From NCBI GenBank assembly GCA_040221055.1, contig JAVJVN010000018.1:62001-126000 (forward strand): DNA of 64,000 bases. Reading direction: 5' to 3'. The position numbers and the translations under genes are program-made. The notes beneath the pieces are model-generated. The model made no database searches. It worked only from the letters and a program-made list of their open reading frames with translations, and was not told the DNA's origin. This document shows positions 39,048-48,352 of the stretch, piece by piece. Each line of letters begins with the position of its first letter. Positions within the stretch are counted from its first letter, which is position 1. This DNA comes from Rhodothermales bacterium. Lineage in GTDB: Bacteria > Bacteroidota > Rhodothermia > Rhodothermales > UBA10348.

Positions 39048-39986
39048 TCAGGGGATGAACAGTGTGGAAACCGATTCATCCGTATAAATGCGGTTGATGG
39101 CATCGGCAAAAATCTTTGCCGTGCTCACTACCGTAATGCGGTCGGACGTCCGTACGAGTGGAATCGTATCGGTCACGACCAGGTTTTCAATTTCAGAATT
39201 TTCGATGCGCTCATAGGCCGGTCCGGAAAGCAACGGATGCGTTCCGGCAGCCATGATGCGCAGTGCGCCGGCCTTGCGGAGCGCACTTGCCGCATTGGTC
39301 AGCGTTCCGGCCGTATCGATCATGTCGTCGATGAGGATGACATTCTTGCCCTCCACCTCGCCGATGATGTTCATGACCTCGGCCACGTTCTGTTTGGGGC
39401 GGCGTTTGTCGATCATGGCCAGATCGGCCTTCAGGCGCTTGGAATACGCCCGGGCCATCTTGATCCCACCGACATCCGGCGCCACAACCACCACGTTGTC
39501 GAGGTTCATTGCCCGGAAATAGTCCACAAATACCGCGCTGCCATAAAGGTGATCCACGGGAACGTCGAAGAATCCCTGAATCTGGGATGCGTGGAGATCC
39601 ATGGTCAGCACCCGGTTCACGCCCGCCTCGGTCAACATGTTGGCCATGAGCTTCGAGGCAATGGACACGCGGGGCTGGTCTTTCCGGTCCTGCCGGGCAT
39701 AACCGAAATACGGAATGACGGCGGTAATGCGCTCGGCCGAGGCCCGCTTCGCCGCGTCAATCAGCATGAACAGCTCCATCCAGTTGTCGCTGGAAGGATG
39801 GGTACTCTGGATGAGGAACACGTCGCCGCCCCGGATGGACTCCTCGTAGTGGACGTAGATTTCGCCATCGGAGAAGTTCTTGATCTCCACTTTGCCCAAT
39901 TCCTGACCGTAGGCCTGCGCAATGGCACGGGCCAACGCCGGGTTGGACCGGCCGGCAAAGATCTGGATGGGGTGGTCTCCTTTCAT
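39048..39986 (-). CDS. prs: Ribose-phosphate pyrophosphokinase
   Basis: A 312-residue PRPP synthetase. The start at 39986 gives the family N-terminus (IQIFAGRSNPALARAIA). Functional sites are the ATP-binding RQDRKDQPR flexible loop, DLHASQIQGFF, and the PRPP-binding loop VILIDDMIDTAGTLTNAA. PRPP feeds nucleotide, histidine and NAD synthesis. tRNA-Gln lies 81 bp upstream on the same strand, so the two may share a transcript. Confidence 0.97.
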   Translation of the reverse strand: MKGDHPIQIFAGRSNPALARAIAQAYGQELGKVEIKNFSDGEIYVHYEESIRGGDVFLIQSTHPSSDNWMELFMLIDAAKRASAERITAVIPYFGYARQDRKDQPRVSIASKLMANMLTEAGVNRVLTMDLHASQIQGFFDVPVDHLYGSAVFVDYFRAMNLDNVVVVAPDVGGIKMARAYSKRLKADLAMIDKRRPKQNVAEVMNIIGEVEGKNVILIDDMIDTAGTLTNAASALRKAGALRIMAAGTHPLLSGPAYERIENSEIENLVVTDTIPLVRTSDRITVVSTAKIFADAINRIYTDESVSTLFIP

Positions 39987-40067
39987 GTGTGCGGGGCCGG
40001 AGTTGAATCCGGCGCTTTGGGGCTGCAATGCGTTCCGTACCAGACCAGGAACCGCAGGGCGGCTTTG

Positions 40068-40138
40068 TTGCCCGGGGAGGATTCGAACCTCCACATACGG
40101 CTTCAAAGGCCGCTGTCCTGCCATTAGACGACCGGGCA
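40068..40138 (-). tRNA. tRNA-Gln (anticodon UUG)
   Basis: On the minus strand the cloverleaf is complete: acceptor TGCCCGG with CCGGGCA, D-arm GTCT...GGAC, anticodon stem GCGGC/GCCGT around loop CTTTGAA (anticodon TTG at positions 34-36), and T-arm GAGGTTCGAATCCTC. CCA is not encoded. It is the only tRNA seen in the window. Confidence 0.97.
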
Positions 40139-40217
40139 GTTCCCTGAAGGGTACAGATCAGGAAAAATAGGGATTCCTTCGGGCTGTCGCAACGAAAGGG
40201 ACAATGTTACAGAATCT

Positions 40218-41393
40218 TCACCGGCTCTTTCCCATCACCTCGAGCAAGCGGTCCACCGGCAGCGCCTGTGCCGTACCCCGATCTCCCGTTACCGATGTGG
40301 CCATGAACAGGGAATTCAGGATGGCTTCCTCGGTGGCTTCCACCACGGCCTGGAAAAGCGGCGAAACCCGATCGTTGGGCAATTCCGTGATTGGCATGGG
40401 CGCATTCCGTCGCTCGGGTGTCCGCCGGACATCGGGATGCGTGGAAAACGCCACTGCATAGTCTCCGGATCCATTGGTAGCCGGTGAGCCCGTGCGGGCC
40501 AGACCGAAGAACGCGCGACGCGCGAGCCGTTCCAGGTTCCGGTCCGACAGGGGCGCATCGGTGGCCACGACGATGACAATCGATCCGTCGGCGTCTCCCC
40601 GGTCCAGCGCGGATTTCAGGTAATACTGACCGAGGGCCTCGCCCGCCCGGAACCCATCAACCATCAGAACCCCTCCGTAATTCGACTGCACGAGCACGCC
40701 GACCGTGTACCCCCCGAGCGATTCCGGCAATTGCCGTGAGCTGGTCCCGATACCGCCTTTCCAACCGAACGCCACCGTCCCCGTGCCCGCCCCGACCGAG
40801 CCTTCGGCCACGGGTCCGCTGCGCGCCGTCCGGATGGCGTCCACCACGTGGTGGGCCCGGACGTGCCGACCGCGGATGTCATTCAGGAATCCATCATTGG
40901 TCTCCCCCACCACGGCATTCACCGATCGGGCCTCCTCGTTTCCTTCCTGGGCAAGGGTCCAATCAATAACCCCCTCCATGCCCTGCGGCACGGAAAGCGT
41001 GTTCGTCAGGACGATGGGTGTCTCGATTTCCCCCAACTCCAGGATCTGGCTGCTCCCGGCGAATTTCCCGAAGGCATTGGCGGCCACGTATCCCGCGGGC
41101 ACCTTGTCCCGGTAGATGTTGCCGCCGTGCGGCAGGATGGCCGTCACGCCCGTCCGGACGGACGTTTCCTCGACCAGCGTGACGTGGCCCACGCGGACGT
41201 CAGCGACATCGGTGATGGCGTTCAACGGGCCCGTCGGAAGGATGCCCGGACGGATGCCCGCATCACGGACCCGGATGGGACCGTCCTGGGCATTGGCAAT
41301 CGGGACCATCCCCGGCATTCCGGCAAGAAGGGCAACGAAAAGCGTGGCACGCACCAGGGGCAGGACGGAACAATTCAGCATGGAGTGACCCAT
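40218..41393 (-). CDS. P1 family (DmpA-type) peptidase, exported
   Basis: A protein of about 390 residues of MEROPS S58/P1, related to L-aminopeptidase/D-esterase DmpA. A signal peptide precedes IANAQDGP. The self-cleavage and nucleophile region is WKGGIGTSSRQL, and the family segment GPLNAITDVADVRVGHVTL is near the N-terminus of the mature protein. Members process themselves into two chains and cleave N-terminal residues, some with D-amino-acid specificity. An ATG at 41381 is an equally possible start. The ORF is open further upstream but would overlap the divergent racemase gene. Confidence 0.9.
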   Translation of the reverse strand: MGHSMLNCSVLPLVRATLFVALLAGMPGMVPIANAQDGPIRVRDAGIRPGILPTGPLNAITDVADVRVGHVTLVEETSVRTGVTAILPHGGNIYRDKVPAGYVAANAFGKFAGSSQILELGEIETPIVLTNTLSVPQGMEGVIDWTLAQEGNEEARSVNAVVGETNDGFLNDIRGRHVRAHHVVDAIRTARSGPVAEGSVGAGTGTVAFGWKGGIGTSSRQLPESLGGYTVGVLVQSNYGGVLMVDGFRAGEALGQYYLKSALDRGDADGSIVIVVATDAPLSDRNLERLARRAFFGLARTGSPATNGSGDYAVAFSTHPDVRRTPERRNAPMPITELPNDRVSPLFQAVVEATEEAILNSLFMATSVTGDRGTAQALPVDRLLEVMGKSR

Positions 41394-41502
41394 TCGGCGG
41401 TTCGTTTTCGGGGAGCGGGACGGCCGGACAGGACCATCGGGCCGGCGAGGGCAAGATAGCGGTTCACCCGAACTTTTGGCCGCGGGTGCAGGTTCAGTCC
41501 GG

Positions 41503-42273
41503 ATGACTTCACCCATCGGCATACTCGGGGGCATGGGCCCCCAGGCAGGCCTCGATCTGCATCGCAACGTGCTGGCCGAAACCCGGGCCACGACGGACCA
41601 GGATCATCTGCCCTGCCTGCTGTTCAGCGAGACGCGCATTCCGGACCGCACGACGTTCCTTCTGGGGCGCTCGGCGGCCGATCCCGCGCGCCCCATGGCC
41701 CAGGCCCTCGAACGCATGGCGCTTGCCGGTGCGGTCGTGGCCGGGATTGCCTGCAACACCGCCCACGCGGATCCCATTTTCAACGCCGTCCGGTCCAGCC
41801 TGGACGAACGCCTCGCCGACCGGGGCGTCGAATTACGACTGCTGCACATGATGGATGAGACCATCCATGCCATCCGGACCCACCACCCCGGAGCCCGGCG
41901 GGTCGCCGTGCTCGGCACGCAGGGGACCTACCGGTTCCGACTGTACGACCGCCGCCTGGAAGCCGCCGGCTACGACGTGGTTCTCCCCTCCGAAACGCTC
42001 CGCAACGGGCTCCTCCACGACACCATCTACCACCCGGAGTGGGGCGTGAAGGCCGAAAGCGTACGCGTCACCAAACAGGCCCGGGACGGGGTGCACCGCG
42101 TCATTGACCAGGTCCTGGATGCCGGAGCCGACCTGGTCATCCTGGGATGCACCGAACTCCCGCTGGCCATCCGTGCGTCCGATCCCTCCCGCCCTAAGCT
42201 TATCGATGCGACGCGGATGCTGGCGCGGGCCCTGGTCCGGGAAGCCGCGCCGGATCGGTTGCGCCCCTATTGA
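41503..42273 (+). CDS. Aspartate/glutamate racemase family protein
   Basis: A 256-residue cofactor-independent racemase-like enzyme. The two catalytic cysteines are C84 (GIACNTAHA) and C216 (LGCTELPLA). The N-terminus IGILGGMGPQAGLDL is the Asp/Glu racemase signature. Aspartate, glutamate or a related acid may be the substrate. The start at 41503 is chosen because it opens with the family GILGG motif; a TTG at 41476 is also in frame. The DtxR-type regulator starts 28 bp downstream. Confidence 0.9.
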   Translation: MTSPIGILGGMGPQAGLDLHRNVLAETRATTDQDHLPCLLFSETRIPDRTTFLLGRSAADPARPMAQALERMALAGAVVAGIACNTAHADPIFNAVRSSLDERLADRGVELRLLHMMDETIHAIRTHHPGARRVAVLGTQGTYRFRLYDRRLEAAGYDVVLPSETLRNGLLHDTIYHPEWGVKAESVRVTKQARDGVHRVIDQVLDAGADLVILGCTELPLAIRASDPSRPKLIDATRMLARALVREAAPDRLRPY

Positions 42274-42301
42274 GTAGAAGCCGTTCATCCACCGGATTAT
42301 C

Positions 42302-42967
42302 ATGCTCAGTCAGGCGGTAGAAGATTACCTGAAGGCCATCTACAAGCTGCACGATGGCGCAGCGGTCACCACGACCGAGCTGTCCCGGCACCTGTCGGTC
42401 TCGTCGGCGTCCGTGACCAACATGATGGTCCGGCTCTCGGAGATGAAGCTCGTCGAGTACACCCGCTACAAAGGGGTCAAATTGACGCCGGCCGGCGAAA
42501 AGATCGCGCTGGAAATCATCCGCCACCACCGATTGCTGGAGACCTACCTGCGCGAGGTCATGGGATACAGTTGGGAGCAGATGCACGCCGAGGCCGAGCA
42601 CCTGGAGCACCACATATCCGAGGAATTCGAGAACCGGATGGACGAACTCCTGGGCTACCCGACCCACGACCCGCACGGCGACCCCATCCCCACGCGGGAG
42701 GGCGTGCTGCCTGAACTGGTGGCCGACCCCCTGGCCTCGTTCTCGCCGGGCGACCGGATTGAAGTCCGACGGCTCATGGATACCGATCCCGACATGCTCC
42801 ACCGGATAGAGGCCTTGGGGCTGCTTCCTGGCACGGTCTGCCGCGTAATCGATACTGGAAACGGCATCACACTGGAAATCGAACGTCGCCAGGAGGTCGT
42901 GCCGCAGGAGGTCGCCGATCACATTTTTGCCGCGCTCCCGGACGCCCCCCGTCCCGACAGTCCATGA
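42302..42967 (+). CDS. DtxR-family metal-dependent regulator
   Basis: A 221-residue regulator of the DtxR/MntR/IdeR type. The winged helix occupies about residues 1-65 (DYLKAIYKL ... TTTELSRHLSVSSASVTNMM); the dimerisation and metal-binding domain (65-140) has the His/Glu-rich HHRLLETYL and EAEHLEHHISEEFENRM. An SH3/FeoA-like domain (about 148-215) is present, as in the iron-type branch. It would repress metal uptake genes; none lies directly beside it. Its TGA overlaps the next ATG by four bases. Confidence 0.92.
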   Translation: MLSQAVEDYLKAIYKLHDGAAVTTTELSRHLSVSSASVTNMMVRLSEMKLVEYTRYKGVKLTPAGEKIALEIIRHHRLLETYLREVMGYSWEQMHAEAEHLEHHISEEFENRMDELLGYPTHDPHGDPIPTREGVLPELVADPLASFSPGDRIEVRRLMDTDPDMLHRIEALGLLPGTVCRVIDTGNGITLEIERRQEVVPQEVADHIFAALPDAPRPDSP

Positions 42968-43980
42968 CCGTTTTTGTCACCGGTGCTACGGGATTCCTGG
43001 GCGGTCATGTGGTGCGCCAGTTGCTGTCCGGTGGGCACAGCGTGACCGCGCTGGTCCGCCGACCGTACGAGGCCCGACACCTGGCCGATGCCGGCTGCCG
43101 GCTCGTGCAGGGCGACATCACGGATTCGGCGTCCGTACGGGCCGGTATGGCCGGGTCCACAGGTGTCATTCACATGGCCGCCCAGTACGAAACCGGCCTT
43201 TCCGGCCCGGACCGGGGATGGCTGTCCGAGCGCATGGCGGACATCAACGTGAACGGAACGCGGAATGTACTCGAAGCCATGCGCGATCTGGACGTTCCAC
43301 GCGGGGTGTACACAAGCACGTTGGCCGTGGTCGGAGACGAACGGCTCACGGCCTACGACGAAACCAAGTGGCGCGCCCACTACGACGTGGCATTGCCCAT
43401 GATGGACGCCGGACTCCCACTGGCCATCGTCCAACCGGGCCTCATTTATGGCCCCGGCGACCACAGCACCATCCACCAGGCCTTCATCGATTGGTTCCGG
43501 GGGCGCCTGCCCGCCATTCCCCGCGACAGCACGTTCTCGTGGGCGCACGTGGAGGACGTGGCGCGCGGCCACGTGCTGGCGCTGGAGAAGGGCACCCCGG
43601 GGCGGTCCTATGCCCTGGCCGGCCCGGCGCACACCCTGGTCGACGCGTTCCACGTGGCCGCGCGCCTCTCGCGCCGGCGGCCACCCCGCATCCACCTACC
43701 CGGCTCCGTCGCGGCCAGATTGGCCGCCGGCGCGGCGCTCATTGAGCGCGTCCTCCCCCTGCCCGCTTCGTACTCCGCCGAAACATTACGACTGGCGTCC
43801 GGTGTCAACTGGACGGCCGACGCATCCCCTGCCACGAAGGCGGGTGCCGAAGCGGCCCGGGATGAACTGGGCTGGACCTGCCGCCCGATTGACGCCGGTT
43901 TCAAGGACACCCTCGCGGACGCCGCCCTCACCGCATCCATCCGAAAACGACCCATCCACCGCAACCCGACCCGCCCATGA
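42964..43980 (+). CDS. NAD-dependent epimerase/dehydratase, DFR-like
   Basis: A 338-residue extended SDR. The Rossmann motif is TGATGFLGGHVV (residues 6-17) and the catalytic set is S118, Y131 and K135 (YDETK). The rest resembles dihydroflavonol 4-reductase/hopanoid-associated sugar epimerase members. The start overlaps the preceding regulator stop (ATGA) and its own stop overlaps the rnr start (ATGA), giving a three-gene coupled run. The substrate is not known. Confidence 0.88.
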   Translation: MTVFVTGATGFLGGHVVRQLLSGGHSVTALVRRPYEARHLADAGCRLVQGDITDSASVRAGMAGSTGVIHMAAQYETGLSGPDRGWLSERMADINVNGTRNVLEAMRDLDVPRGVYTSTLAVVGDERLTAYDETKWRAHYDVALPMMDAGLPLAIVQPGLIYGPGDHSTIHQAFIDWFRGRLPAIPRDSTFSWAHVEDVARGHVLALEKGTPGRSYALAGPAHTLVDAFHVAARLSRRRPPRIHLPGSVAARLAAGAALIERVLPLPASYSAETLRLASGVNWTADASPATKAGAEAARDELGWTCRPIDAGFKDTLADAALTASIRKRPIHRNPTRP

Positions 43981-46073
43981 GCGCCGACCCGGACATCCAG
44001 AAACGCATCCTGAACTTTTTCAAGAATCACGGGAAACGTGCGTTCAGGGCCAAGGAGGTCACCAAGCGGCTGGATTTCAAGGCCCAGGACGACTACAAGG
44101 CCGCCCTGCAGGCCATTGACAACCTGGTGGCCAACGGGAAAATCCAGGCCGTGGGCAAGAACCAGTTCTCGTATCGCCCGCCCGAGCACATCATGGAGGG
44201 CCGGATATCCGTCCACCCGGACGGCTTCGGGTTCGTGACGGTGGAAGGGTACGACGACGACATGTACGTGCGCTCACGCCGCATGGGCAATGCACTCGAC
44301 GGAGATACGGTCCAGGTGGCCGTGGTCGCGGCCAAGAAGGGCGATCAGCGCCGCGAAGTGGAGGTCATCGAGGTCCTGAAGCGCGGTCGGTCCCGGGCCG
44401 TGGGGACGTTCAAGCACAGCGGCAGCTTCGCCATGGTGACGCCGGACGACCGGCGCCTCATCCACGATGTGTTCGTGGACTCCGCGTCCATTGGCGAGGC
44501 CCGCGACGGGGACAAGGTCATCGTATCCATTGACGAATTCGAGAAGGCCGGCAGTGCACCCCGCGGCCGATTGCTGCAGGTCCTGGGCCGCGCCGACGAC
44601 CCGGCGGTCCAGACCCTGGCCGTGGCCCTCAGCATCGGGGTCATTGACGGCTTCAGCAAGGCCGCGGAAGACGAGGCCAACGCCCAGCAGATCAACATCA
44701 CCCCGGCGCTGCTGAAGGAGCGTGAGGATTTCCGCCACCGCAATGTGTTCACCATCGACCCGGTGGACGCCAAGGACTTCGACGACGCGTTGCATATCCA
44801 CACGCTCGACAACGGAAACCTCGAGATCGGCGTCCACATTGCCGACGTCAGCCACTACGTGCCGGAAGGCGGACCGCTGGACCAGGAAGCCCTCGCACAC
44901 GGCACATCGGTGTATCTGGTGGACCGCGTCGTGCCCATGCTGCCGGAGCATCTGTCCAACAACATCTGTTCGCTGCGGCCGAACGAAGACCGCCTGGCGT
45001 TTTCCTGCATCTTCGAGATGACCCCGAAAGCGGATGTGGTGCGGTTCCGCGCCGCCGAGACCCTCATCAATTCCCGGTACCGGCTGGCATACGAAGATGC
45101 GCAGGCCGTCATCGACGGCAAGGATCACGAACTCTCGGACGACATCCGGCGCATGGCCGAACTGGCGCGCATCATGCGGAAAGATCGGTTCGAACACGGT
45201 GCCGTCAATTTCGACCTTCCGGAAATCCGGGTCGTGCTGGACGAAAAGGGGCACCCCATCGACATCGTACCCCGGGAGCGGCACGAGACGAACACCATGA
45301 TCGAAGAGTACATGCTGCTCGCGAACCGGTCCATTGCCAAGGAATTCGGAGACGAGAAGTACGGCGGGTTCGTGTTCCGCGTGCACGACATCCCCAACCG
45401 CGAGCGGATTGAGCGGCTGGCCGATTACATCCGCGCCTTCGGGTTCAACATGCCCCATTCGGAGGGTGCCGTCGACCCGAAAGTCCTGAATGCGCTGCTC
45501 GACGAAGTGAAAGGCACGCCCCAGGAGCCCATCATCGAGCAGGCGGCCCTGCGCGCCATGTCGCGCGCCCGCTACGCAGTCGACAACATGGGGCATTACG
45601 GTCTGGCCTTCGAGGACTACACCCATTTCACGAGCCCCATCCGTCGGTACCCTGACCTGGTGGTCCACCGCCTGGTGAAAGCCCATCTTAAGGGCCTCGG
45701 GCGGCCTTCCCCGGCCGACCTGGACGAAATTGCCACGCACTGCAGCGAGCGGGAGCAGATTGCCACCCAGGCCGAACGCGAGAGCGTGAAGCTGAAACAG
45801 GTGGAATATGCCCGGATGCACATCGGCGAACAGTTCGACGGCGTCATCTCGAGTGTGACGCGGTTCGGCATCTTCATCGAGATCCCGACGCTCCTCATTG
45901 AGGGACTCGTTCATGTTCGCGAGTTGACGGACGATTACTACGAATACGTGGAAGAAAAATACCTGCTCAGGGGCCAGCGGAAGGGCCGCACCTTCAAGCT
46001 GGGCCAGGAAGTCCGCGTGACCATTGCTGCTGCATCCATGGAAAACCGGGAAATCGACTTTGCCTTCGCCTGA
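43977..46073 (+). CDS. rnr: Ribonuclease R
   Basis: A 698-residue 3'-5' exoribonuclease that degrades structured RNA. Domains in order: helix-turn-helix-like N-terminus (about 1-60), cold-shock domains (about 70-215), RNB catalytic domain (about 250-590) with DPVDAKDFDDALHI metal-binding Asp residues and HYGLAFEDYTHFTSPIRRY, and an S1 domain (about 615-698, EQFDGVISSVTRFGIFIE). Slightly shorter than E. coli RNase R because the C-terminal basic tail is absent. The start overlaps the epimerase stop. Confidence 0.96.
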   Translation: MSADPDIQKRILNFFKNHGKRAFRAKEVTKRLDFKAQDDYKAALQAIDNLVANGKIQAVGKNQFSYRPPEHIMEGRISVHPDGFGFVTVEGYDDDMYVRSRRMGNALDGDTVQVAVVAAKKGDQRREVEVIEVLKRGRSRAVGTFKHSGSFAMVTPDDRRLIHDVFVDSASIGEARDGDKVIVSIDEFEKAGSAPRGRLLQVLGRADDPAVQTLAVALSIGVIDGFSKAAEDEANAQQINITPALLKEREDFRHRNVFTIDPVDAKDFDDALHIHTLDNGNLEIGVHIADVSHYVPEGGPLDQEALAHGTSVYLVDRVVPMLPEHLSNNICSLRPNEDRLAFSCIFEMTPKADVVRFRAAETLINSRYRLAYEDAQAVIDGKDHELSDDIRRMAELARIMRKDRFEHGAVNFDLPEIRVVLDEKGHPIDIVPRERHETNTMIEEYMLLANRSIAKEFGDEKYGGFVFRVHDIPNRERIERLADYIRAFGFNMPHSEGAVDPKVLNALLDEVKGTPQEPIIEQAALRAMSRARYAVDNMGHYGLAFEDYTHFTSPIRRYPDLVVHRLVKAHLKGLGRPSPADLDEIATHCSEREQIATQAERESVKLKQVEYARMHIGEQFDGVISSVTRFGIFIEIPTLLIEGLVHVRELTDDYYEYVEEKYLLRGQRKGRTFKLGQEVRVTIAAASMENREIDFAFA

Positions 46074-47577
46074 GTTGTCGGGCCTCGCGGCCTTCCGCCT
46101 GTTGGCGCGCATCCAGGCGCGTGTATCGCTGCGGGCGTTCCAGTCGCGCCAGAGCGTGTTCATGTGGATCGTACTGACCGTACTGTTCACGTACTCGGCG
46201 TTCGTCCTGGTCGTACTGGGGGGCTACTTCGACCGGTTCAGTGAGCTCGTGGATCCGGGTGCCATGCCCATGGCGGTGGTCAACCAATACGCCCTGGCAG
46301 CCTTCGTCAGCCTGTTCTTCATCCGGTTCCTGTTCCAGAAGACCCCCCGCATGCGGGTGGTGCCCTTCCTGCACCTGCCCATTTCCCGCGGCAGCCTGAC
46401 CACGTTCTTCCAGCTGTCCTCCCTGGGAAGCATCCACAACGTCTACCCGCTGCTGTTCTTCGTGCCGTTCTGGAACCGGTTCGTGCGGCCGGAGGCCAGT
46501 CTGGGCGGGTCGCTGTGGTGGATGGCGGCCATCCTGTTGCTGATTGTGGCCTCCCATTTCGCCAACCTGTTCCTGCGCAGCTCACTGCGACAGCGAGCGG
46601 GCATGTTCTACGGACTCATGACCTTGTTCATCGGCACGGCCTTCGTGGATGAACTCATGGGCGCCGGTCTGCAGCGTACACTCTCCGAATTCCTGTTCGC
46701 CGACATCCTGCGGGGCGGCGTCCAGGGCATGGTGCTGCTGGGCGCGTTCACCCTGCTCTGCATTGTGCTGTCCACGCGGGAACTCATGGCCGGCCTGCGC
46801 CCGGAGCCCTCCGTCGGCACCACGGGAAACGGTAAGCGCCTGGGCCTCGAAATCCCCGATTCCTGGGGACTCACCGGGCAACTGGTCCGCCTCGAGTTGC
46901 TGCTCATGTGGCGCAACCGCCGACCCCGACACTATCTCATCATCTCGCTGCTGTTCTCGACCATGTACCTGCTCCTCATGATGGTCCCCGGTGGGCTTTC
47001 CGGGAGCGTGGCCATGGGTGCCATGCTCGGCCTGTTCGCCTCCGGCGGGTTCATCCTGAACTACGGTCAGCTCATGTTCTCCTGGGACAGCCGTCACTAT
47101 CCAGCCCTGCTCTCCCGGAACATCCCCCTGCGCAGCCTGGTGAAGGCCAAACTGATCGTCCTGCAGGCCTCATGCCTGGTCCTGTTCGTGGTATCCATGC
47201 CCATCTTCGTGGTCTTCCGGCCCGAATATTTCCCCCTTCATGTGGCCTTCCTGTTCTACAACGCGGGCATTACGAGTGTCCTCATCATGGATCTGGCCGC
47301 ACGGAACACCGTGGGCATCGATATCGGACGATCAGGCGGATTCTTCAATTACGAGGGGTTTTCGGCCAAGCATTGGATCTGGTTCATCCCCACCGCGCTG
47401 CCTCCGCTGCTGTTCATGATGGTCATGGGGGACAACCAGACCCTGGCGCTCATCATCCTGGCATCGGCCGGCTTCGTCAGCATCCTCGCGACAGACCTCT
47501 GGACGCGCTATTTTGGTCGCGCCCTGCGAATCCGCAAGCACGCCATGCTGGATGGCTTCCGCAACTCCGCCACCTGA
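46060..47577 (+). CDS. ABC transporter permease, DUF5687-like
   Basis: A membrane protein of about 505 residues with about 11-12 hydrophobic helices. It resembles the DUF5687 family of Bacteroidota permeases: N-terminal RVSLRAFQSRQ before the first helix, then LPISRGSLTTFFQLSSLGSI and, late, WDSRHYPALLSRNIPLRSLVKAK. No ATG lies near the expected start; TTG at 46060 (14-bp overlap with rnr) or TTG at 46075 are possible. The ATPase gene starts 55 bp after the stop, so the pair likely forms an exporter. Cargo unknown. Confidence 0.85.
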   Translation: MPSPELSGLAAFRLLARIQARVSLRAFQSRQSVFMWIVLTVLFTYSAFVLVVLGGYFDRFSELVDPGAMPMAVVNQYALAAFVSLFFIRFLFQKTPRMRVVPFLHLPISRGSLTTFFQLSSLGSIHNVYPLLFFVPFWNRFVRPEASLGGSLWWMAAILLLIVASHFANLFLRSSLRQRAGMFYGLMTLFIGTAFVDELMGAGLQRTLSEFLFADILRGGVQGMVLLGAFTLLCIVLSTRELMAGLRPEPSVGTTGNGKRLGLEIPDSWGLTGQLVRLELLLMWRNRRPRHYLIISLLFSTMYLLLMMVPGGLSGSVAMGAMLGLFASGGFILNYGQLMFSWDSRHYPALLSRNIPLRSLVKAKLIVLQASCLVLFVVSMPIFVVFRPEYFPLHVAFLFYNAGITSVLIMDLAARNTVGIDIGRSGGFFNYEGFSAKHWIWFIPTALPPLLFMMVMGDNQTLALIILASAGFVSILATDLWTRYFGRALRIRKHAMLDGFRNSAT

Positions 47578-47632
47578 GCCACCTGAGCCACCCGCACCAC
47601 TCGCGACGGGCCACACCGCCTCCCATGCCTCC

Positions 47633-48352
47633 ATGCTCGTAGAATTCCAGGATATCCAGAAACGATTCGGCCAGAAACTCGCGCTGGATGTCCCTTCATG
47701 GACCATGCAGCCGGGCGAGATCGTGGGGCTGGTCGGGAGCAACGGGGCCGGAAAGACCACCTTCCTGCGATTGCTGCTGGATCTGCTGGCCCCCGATACG
47801 GGCGAGGTCCGGATTGACGGCACGCCCGTCAGCCAAGACGGGGCGTGGCGGGCATCGACCGGTTCGTACCTGGATGCCAGCTTCATGGTCGACTTCCTGA
47901 CCATTCCCGAATTCATCGAGTTCACGGGAGCCGCCTATGGTCTGGGAAAAGCCGAAATGGCCGCACGCATCCATCCCCTGTCCAATTTCCTGCCCGTCGA
48001 TTCGGTGGACCGCTCCCGCCTGTTGCGTGACCTGTCAACCGGAAATGCCAAGAAGGTCGGCATAGCCGTCGCACTTGCCGTGCGTCCCCGACTCCTCGTC
48101 CTGGATGAACCGTTCGCGAACCTGGACCCACCGTCCCAGCTCCGATTGAAAGAACACCTGCTGCGGATGTCCCGGGAGCACGGCACGACCATGCTCATTT
48201 CCAGTCACGACCTCGGCTACGTGACCGAGATCTGCAACCGGATCACGCTCATTCGACGTGGGGCCATCCTGCGGGACGAAGCCCGCTCTGAAGTGACGCT
48301 CGAACGTCTGCGGGCGTACTTTTCAGATGAGGATGCGGCCGACGTGACGTAG
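47633..48352 (+). CDS. ABC transporter ATP-binding protein
   Basis: A 239-residue ABC ATPase partner of the upstream permease. Walker A is GSNGAGKTT (residues 35-43), Walker B LLVLDEPFANLD and the H-loop SSHD. The signature motif is LSTGN (134-138) in place of LSGGQ, a form also found in CcmA-like and antibiotic exporters. The start at 47633 fits the family N-terminus MLVEFQDIQKRFG. A short tandem GCCACCTGA repeat lies just before it (47568-47590). Its last 104 bp overlap the convergent ferrochelatase-like gene. Confidence 0.92.
   Translation: MLVEFQDIQKRFGQKLALDVPSWTMQPGEIVGLVGSNGAGKTTFLRLLLDLLAPDTGEVRIDGTPVSQDGAWRASTGSYLDASFMVDFLTIPEFIEFTGAAYGLGKAEMAARIHPLSNFLPVDSVDRSRLLRDLSTGNAKKVGIAVALAVRPRLLVLDEPFANLDPPSQLRLKEHLLRMSREHGTTMLISSHDLGYVTEICNRITLIRRGAILRDEARSEVTLERLRAYFSDEDAADVT

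Noticed and set aside
47568-47590. Short tandem GCCACCTGA repeats between permease and ATPase
   Set aside because: Two and a half short copies; no array, and it may be chance near a stop codon.
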